Both the position numbers and the translations under genes were made by a program. Under the pieces are notes generated by a model. It was not told the origin of the DNA, searched no databases, and saw nothing but the letters and a program-made list of their open reading frames with translations. From Thermoprotei archaeon (GTDB lineage: Archaea; Thermoproteota; Thermoprotei_A; Sulfolobales; Fervidicoccaceae), in assembly GCA_022759165.1 (NCBI GenBank), contig JAEMPT010000014.1, positions 1-16,519 on the forward strand: DNA of 16,519 bases, written 5' to 3'. Shown here one piece after another: positions 13,313 to 16,519 of the stretch (positions within the stretch are counted from its first letter, which is position 1; each line of letters begins with the position of its first letter).

Positions 13313-15639
13313 CTCCCTTCCAAAAGCTTAAGCACTCTTTCCGGAGTGATCGGAAGATGTGTGACCCTTTTTCCTATAGCATGCGACACCGCATTAGCTA
13401 TGGATGATGGAGCCGGTATAAGTGCCATTTCTCCGACACCCTTTGCACCGAATGGCCCGTATTTGAATCTGTCCTCAATGAATATGGGTTCAGCGATCTC
13501 GGGAGCATCCATAGATGTTGGGATGACATAGTCTGTCAAGTCCTTGTTTATTATCTCTCCTTTTTCACTGAACTTGAACTCCTCGGTCAATGCTAGCCCC
13601 ATTCCCTGCACGAATGCACCCTCTATTTGGCCCTCCACCTGCACAGGATTGATTATCTTCCCAGCAGCTATCGCAGGATAGGTCTTCAGAACTTTTACAG
13701 TTCCTAGCTCTGTATCAACTTCAACCTCAGTTATCGTCACCATATAGCTATAAGATATATAGGCGAAACCCTGCCCCATCTCATCATCGAACCTTCCCTT
13801 AGGAAGGAAGAAGTAGCCGGATGAGGTCGTGCTCACTCCTTTACTATATGCTGATTTCACTAGGTCTTTCCAAGGCATGCTCTTCGATGGATCCTTCTTC
13901 GACCTAACAACACCGTCTACTATAGTTATGTCCTCCGGGTCGGTGTTGAGCAACTTTGCTGCCAGTGAATTAAGCCTCTCTCTCAACTCTATTGAAGCTA
14001 CATATACCCCGATAGCCCCAACACCCGTTCCTCTTGAAGCGTGGGTCGCCCCAGTGTCAGGTGCATCTGATGTGCCGAAGTATACGTGTACAAGGTCTAG
14101 CGGAACTCCAAGTATCTCGGCCACTATCTGCCTATGAGACGATGTAGGGGAACCTTGTCCCATCTCAACGATGCCTACGAGAACCGATACAGAACCATCT
14201 AGCTCTATCTTAACTGTTCCAGCTGACCAATCGGGGACCCCGCGGGATGTGCTTATGCCATGCCAGGCAACGCCTATGCCTATGCCTTTTCTGAACCTTC
14301 CCTCCATACTGGAGTAAGCTTTTCTCTTCTCCTTCCAACCGGCCTTTAACGCTGCAGCCTCCAAAGCCTCTTTTACTCCCACTGATGAATCCAATACCTG
14401 TCCGGTTATAGTCGTTGCTCCAGGAGTCAAAATGTTCTTAAGGCGGATTTCCAAGGGATCGATTCCAAGCTTTTCAGCTAAAACGTCCATCTGGCTTTCA
14501 GCAGCAAATTGAACTGATGGGTTCCCGAACCCTCTGAATGATCCTTGGTAAACCTTGTTCGTGTATATGCAGTACCCGTCGACCTTAGCGTTTGGTACGA
14601 CGTATGGTCCCGATGCATGCATCGTGGCCCTCCATAGTATGAATGGCCCCCTATTGGCGTATGCTCCAGTATCATGTACTATCTCAACTTCTATCGCTTT
14701 CAGCTTCCCTTCAGCATCAGCGCCGCTTTTGTATCTTATAACAGTCGCCTCTCTCTTCGGATGAACTGCAATGCTTTCTTCTCTCGAATATTCAATGAAG
14801 GTCGGCCTCTTTGTTAAATATGCTACAAGAGCGGCCTTTGCTGAGGTCAAAGGTCCTTGGTCATCCTTCCCTCCGAATCCCCCTCCTAAATATGGAACGA
14901 CTACTCTTATCGAGCTAGCAGGTAATCCGAGGACTCTGGAGACTATCTTTTGCGTCAGATGGGGGTATTGCGACGGGGAAAGTATAGTTAGCTTTCCTTC
15001 TAGATTCGGTATGGCTATAGAAGCCTCTGTCTCGAGATATATGTGGTCTTGGTGCGACGTTCTATACGTGTTCTCTACAACAACATGGGACTCTGAGAAG
15101 CCCTTTTCCACGTCGCCCTTTCTTACCTTCGTTCTGAATGCTATGTTGGAGCCTGTCTCCTCATGGACCAAAACATCATTCCTTTTCATAGCTTCTAAAG
15201 GATCGAGCACGTATGGCAAGGGATCGTAGTTTACCTTAACTAGTTGAGCCGCCTCTAGTGCGGAGTCGAAATCTGAAGCGACAACTAAAGATACGGGTTC
15301 TCCCACGTACCTGACCTTCTTATCGGCCAGAAGCGGCTGATCTGGGATTGAATAGCCTACTTGGTTTTCTCCGGGTATATTTTTGGCAGTGATGTTCATT
15401 AAAAATCCCTTCACCTTTTTTGCCTGAGAGTCGTCTATGGACAATATGCGCGCGTGAGGATATTTGCTTGTAACCTGCTTGATGACCAGCATATCCCTCA
15501 TATAATAGTCTTCCATGTATCTCGCAATTCCAAGGGCCTTCTCTATCGTATCTGCCCTTTCAACCTTCTTGCCAACCACGTAGAATTCTTGAGCACTGAG
15601 CCACTTGTTCATAAGTCTTTCCAAATCAGTGGAGGACAA
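13309..15639 (-). CDS. Molybdenum hydroxylase large (Mo-cofactor) subunit (complex 2)
   Basis: 776 residues of the xanthine dehydrogenase/aldehyde oxidase family. Sites: Gln224 in SPSQYPH, canonical GGGFGGK at 252-258, SFRGFGNPSVQ with Arg369, MGQG at 493-496, HASRGTG around 533-539, and catalytic Glu737 in GAKGVGEM. In motif alignment with bovine XDH, Asp259 stands at the Glu802 position and Arg369 at Arg880, so both polar substrate-binding positions keep charged residues, unlike complex 1. A polar heterocycle (purine-like or similar) is therefore conceivable, but the substrate cannot be named. The TTG start at 15639 is supported by GGTGA at 15650-15646. First gene of a three-gene operon with 4-base overlaps. 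No Mo-cofactor maturation gene (XdhC, CoxD or MobA-like) is in the window. Confidence 0.91.
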   Translation of the reverse strand: MSSTDLERLMNKWLSAQEFYVVGKKVERADTIEKALGIARYMEDYYMRDMLVIKQVTSKYPHARILSIDDSQAKKVKGFLMNITAKNIPGENQVGYSIPDQPLLADKKVRYVGEPVSLVVASDFDSALEAAQLVKVNYDPLPYVLDPLEAMKRNDVLVHEETGSNIAFRTKVRKGDVEKGFSESHVVVENTYRTSHQDHIYLETEASIAIPNLEGKLTILSPSQYPHLTQKIVSRVLGLPASSIRVVVPYLGGGFGGKDDQGPLTSAKAALVAYLTKRPTFIEYSREESIAVHPKREATVIRYKSGADAEGKLKAIEVEIVHDTGAYANRGPFILWRATMHASGPYVVPNAKVDGYCIYTNKVYQGSFRGFGNPSVQFAAESQMDVLAEKLGIDPLEIRLKNILTPGATTITGQVLDSSVGVKEALEAAALKAGWKEKRKAYSSMEGRFRKGIGIGVAWHGISTSRGVPDWSAGTVKIELDGSVSVLVGIVEMGQGSPTSSHRQIVAEILGVPLDLVHVYFGTSDAPDTGATHASRGTGVGAIGVYVASIELRERLNSLAAKLLNTDPEDITIVDGVVRSKKDPSKSMPWKDLVKSAYSKGVSTTSSGYFFLPKGRFDDEMGQGFAYISYSYMVTITEVEVDTELGTVKVLKTYPAIAAGKIINPVQVEGQIEGAFVQGMGLALTEEFKFSEKGEIINKDLTDYVIPTSMDAPEIAEPIFIEDRFKYGPFGAKGVGEMALIPAPSSIANAVSHAIGKRVTHLPITPERVLKLLEGR

Positions 15640-15802
15640 AATTATTCACCCTAATAACTTATAGTGATTTAACACAGATATTAATGTTTTTCAAAAAATT
15701 AAAATATGTTAAGATTATTGAACCTATTCTCTTTCTCGAGAGAGTTATTCGATACTTTAAATTATTACAATGAGATATTATGTTTACCATTTCTGCCCTA
15801 AT
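15640..15802 (-). promoter_or_regulatory. A/T-rich gap with leader of Mo-hydroxylase operon 2
   Basis: This gap separates livF from operon 2, both on the minus strand. It contains GGTGA (15650-15646) as ribosome-binding site of the large subunit and several T/A-rich stretches, including ATATTTTAATTTTTT around 15710-15692, that could be a TATA element or a poly-T stop for livF. A CTCGAG-centred imperfect palindrome lies near 15730-15745. I cannot assign the exact promoter. Confidence 0.3.
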
Positions 15803-16519
15803 TCAATATACGAGGTAAGCCTTTTTGAGCGAGGGGTCAGATAGAAGCTCGCTTCCTTTTCCCTTCATTACGATGTTTCCCTGCTCCATAACGTACGCTC
15901 TTCCAGCGAGCTCAAGCGACTCCTTAACGTGTTGCTCAACTAATAGAATAGTGATGCCAAGTTCTTCGTTTAACCTTTTTATGGCGCTGAATAGCTCCAT
16001 CACGATAACGGGAGCAAGGCCTTGGCTGGGCTCATCCAAAAGAAGTACCTTCGGTCTGCCCATCAGTCCCCGTGCAATTGCGAGCATCTGCGCTTCTCCT
16101 CCCGACAATGTTCCCGCCCTCTGCTCTAGTCTCTCTTTCAACTTAGGAAATATGGAGAGGGCCATCTCCATCGAATCCTGCAACTTCTCTCTCGCCTTTT
16201 TGGTATATGCTCCGATCGTTAAATTTTCCTTTACTGTAAGAGAAGGAAAGAGTCCTCTGCCTTCTGGAACTAATATTAGGCCTAGCTCAACCCTCCTGTA
16301 GGTTGGCTTCTTAGTTATATCCTCTCCGCCGAAGTAGATAGATCCGCTTCTAAGTCTAGTCATACCCATTATCGTTTTCAACGTAGTCGTTTTGCCCGCA
16401 CCGTTGGGGCCCACGAGGGCTGTTATCTCATTTCGCGGGACATCTAGACTAATAGAATGGAGAATTATGAACTCGCTGTATCCTGCCGTTACATTTGAAA
16501 GGGTAAGCTCATCGCTCAA
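15803..16519 (-). CDS. livF: Branched-chain amino acid type ABC transporter ATPase (LivF family)
   Basis: 238 residues, full length for LivF, one of two cytoplasmic ATPases of the HAAT family importers for branched-chain amino acids, amides, urea or aromatic acids. Walker A GPNGAGKT is at 37-44, LVPEGRGLFPSLTVKENL (83-100) is the LivF form of the Q-loop region, the signature LSGGEAQ is at 138-144, Walker B VLLLDEPS at 158-165, and the switch His197 follows VEQ. The TTG at 16519 is the last codon visible on this strand, so an earlier start outside the window cannot be excluded, though the N-terminus already matches family length. LivG, permeases and binding protein would be expected upstream, past the right edge. 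Orientation matches the adjacent Mo-hydroxylase operon, with a 160-base gap containing only A/T-rich sequence. The transported substrate is not known; a heterocyclic or aromatic compound feeding the neighbouring enzymes is possible. Confidence 0.9.
   Translation of the reverse strand: MSDELTLSNVTAGYSEFIILHSISLDVPRNEITALVGPNGAGKTTTLKTIMGMTRLRSGSIYFGGEDITKKPTYRRVELGLILVPEGRGLFPSLTVKENLTIGAYTKKAREKLQDSMEMALSIFPKLKERLEQRAGTLSGGEAQMLAIARGLMGRPKVLLLDEPSQGLAPVIVMELFSAIKRLNEELGITILLVEQHVKESLELAGRAYVMEQGNIVMKGKGSELLSDPSLKKAYLVY

Noticed and set aside
14771..15229. A 152-codon plus-strand open frame inside the complex 2 large subunit gene
   Set aside because: Antisense shadow of conserved Mo-subunit coding sequence; no motif of its own.
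15720..15760. CTCGAG-centred palindrome between livF and operon 2 as an operator
   Set aside because: The symmetry is imperfect beyond a few base pairs, no second copy is visible, and no regulator gene is nearby, so it is not supported as a binding site.

Overview
The window looks like chromosomal DNA from a thermophilic archaeon, most likely of the TACK group (Thermoproteota or Korarchaeota-like). The signs are short A/T-rich TATA boxes upstream of genes, Shine-Dalgarno sites of the GGTGAT(C) type, frequent TTG and GTG starts, class III (archaeal type IV prepilin) signal peptides, a VirB4/HerA-type ATPase, and a TnpB remnant of archaeal style. No rRNA or tRNA gene is visible, so the phylum assignment is inference.

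Left region (1-5274): a cell-surface module. On the minus strand a VirB4-family ATPase (2560-749) is followed directly by a membrane protein with four hydrophobic segments and a PKD-like extracellular domain; this second gene runs off the left edge and its start is damaged. Divergently, on the plus strand, three genes with overlapping GTGA junctions (2655-5274) encode small to large surface proteins. The first has a clear class III signal peptide and the others have similar hydrophobic N-termini. A tandem 11-bp repeat carrying two TATA boxes sits between the two divergent units. A DNA-transfer or appendage system related to the crenarchaeal Ced/VirB4 or type IV pilus machineries is the natural hypothesis.

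Middle gap (5275-5888): about 600 bases without an intact gene. It holds a decayed minus-strand TnpB (IS200/IS605/IS607-type) remnant with the conserved right-end hairpin typical of the omega-RNA region, a perfect 8-bp inverted repeat followed by a T-run, and probable poly-T termination signals.

Right region (5889-15639): a metabolic island. Two complete three-subunit molybdenum hydroxylases (xanthine dehydrogenase family: Mo subunit, FAD subunit, 2x[2Fe-2S] subunit) lie on the minus strand, each as a tightly overlapping operon. The first operon ends in an aspartate-carbamoyltransferase-like gene (pyrB) joined by a 4-bp overlap. Between the two operons, on the plus strand, lies a dihydroorotase/allantoinase-family cyclic amidohydrolase (pyrC-like). 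A branched-chain-amino-acid-type ABC ATPase (livF) occupies the right edge, also on the minus strand; its partner genes are presumably outside the window.

The two readings of the island are (a) pyrimidine biosynthesis genes pyrB and pyrC that happen to sit among Mo-hydroxylase operons, or (b) a catabolic cluster for an N-heterocycle, analogous in gene content to bacterial sets that combine Mo hydroxylase, cyclic amidohydrolase and transcarbamylase. Active-site residues favour ordinary ATCase and DHOase chemistry, but the physical coupling of pyrB to a Mo-hydroxylase operon is the most unusual aspect of the window.
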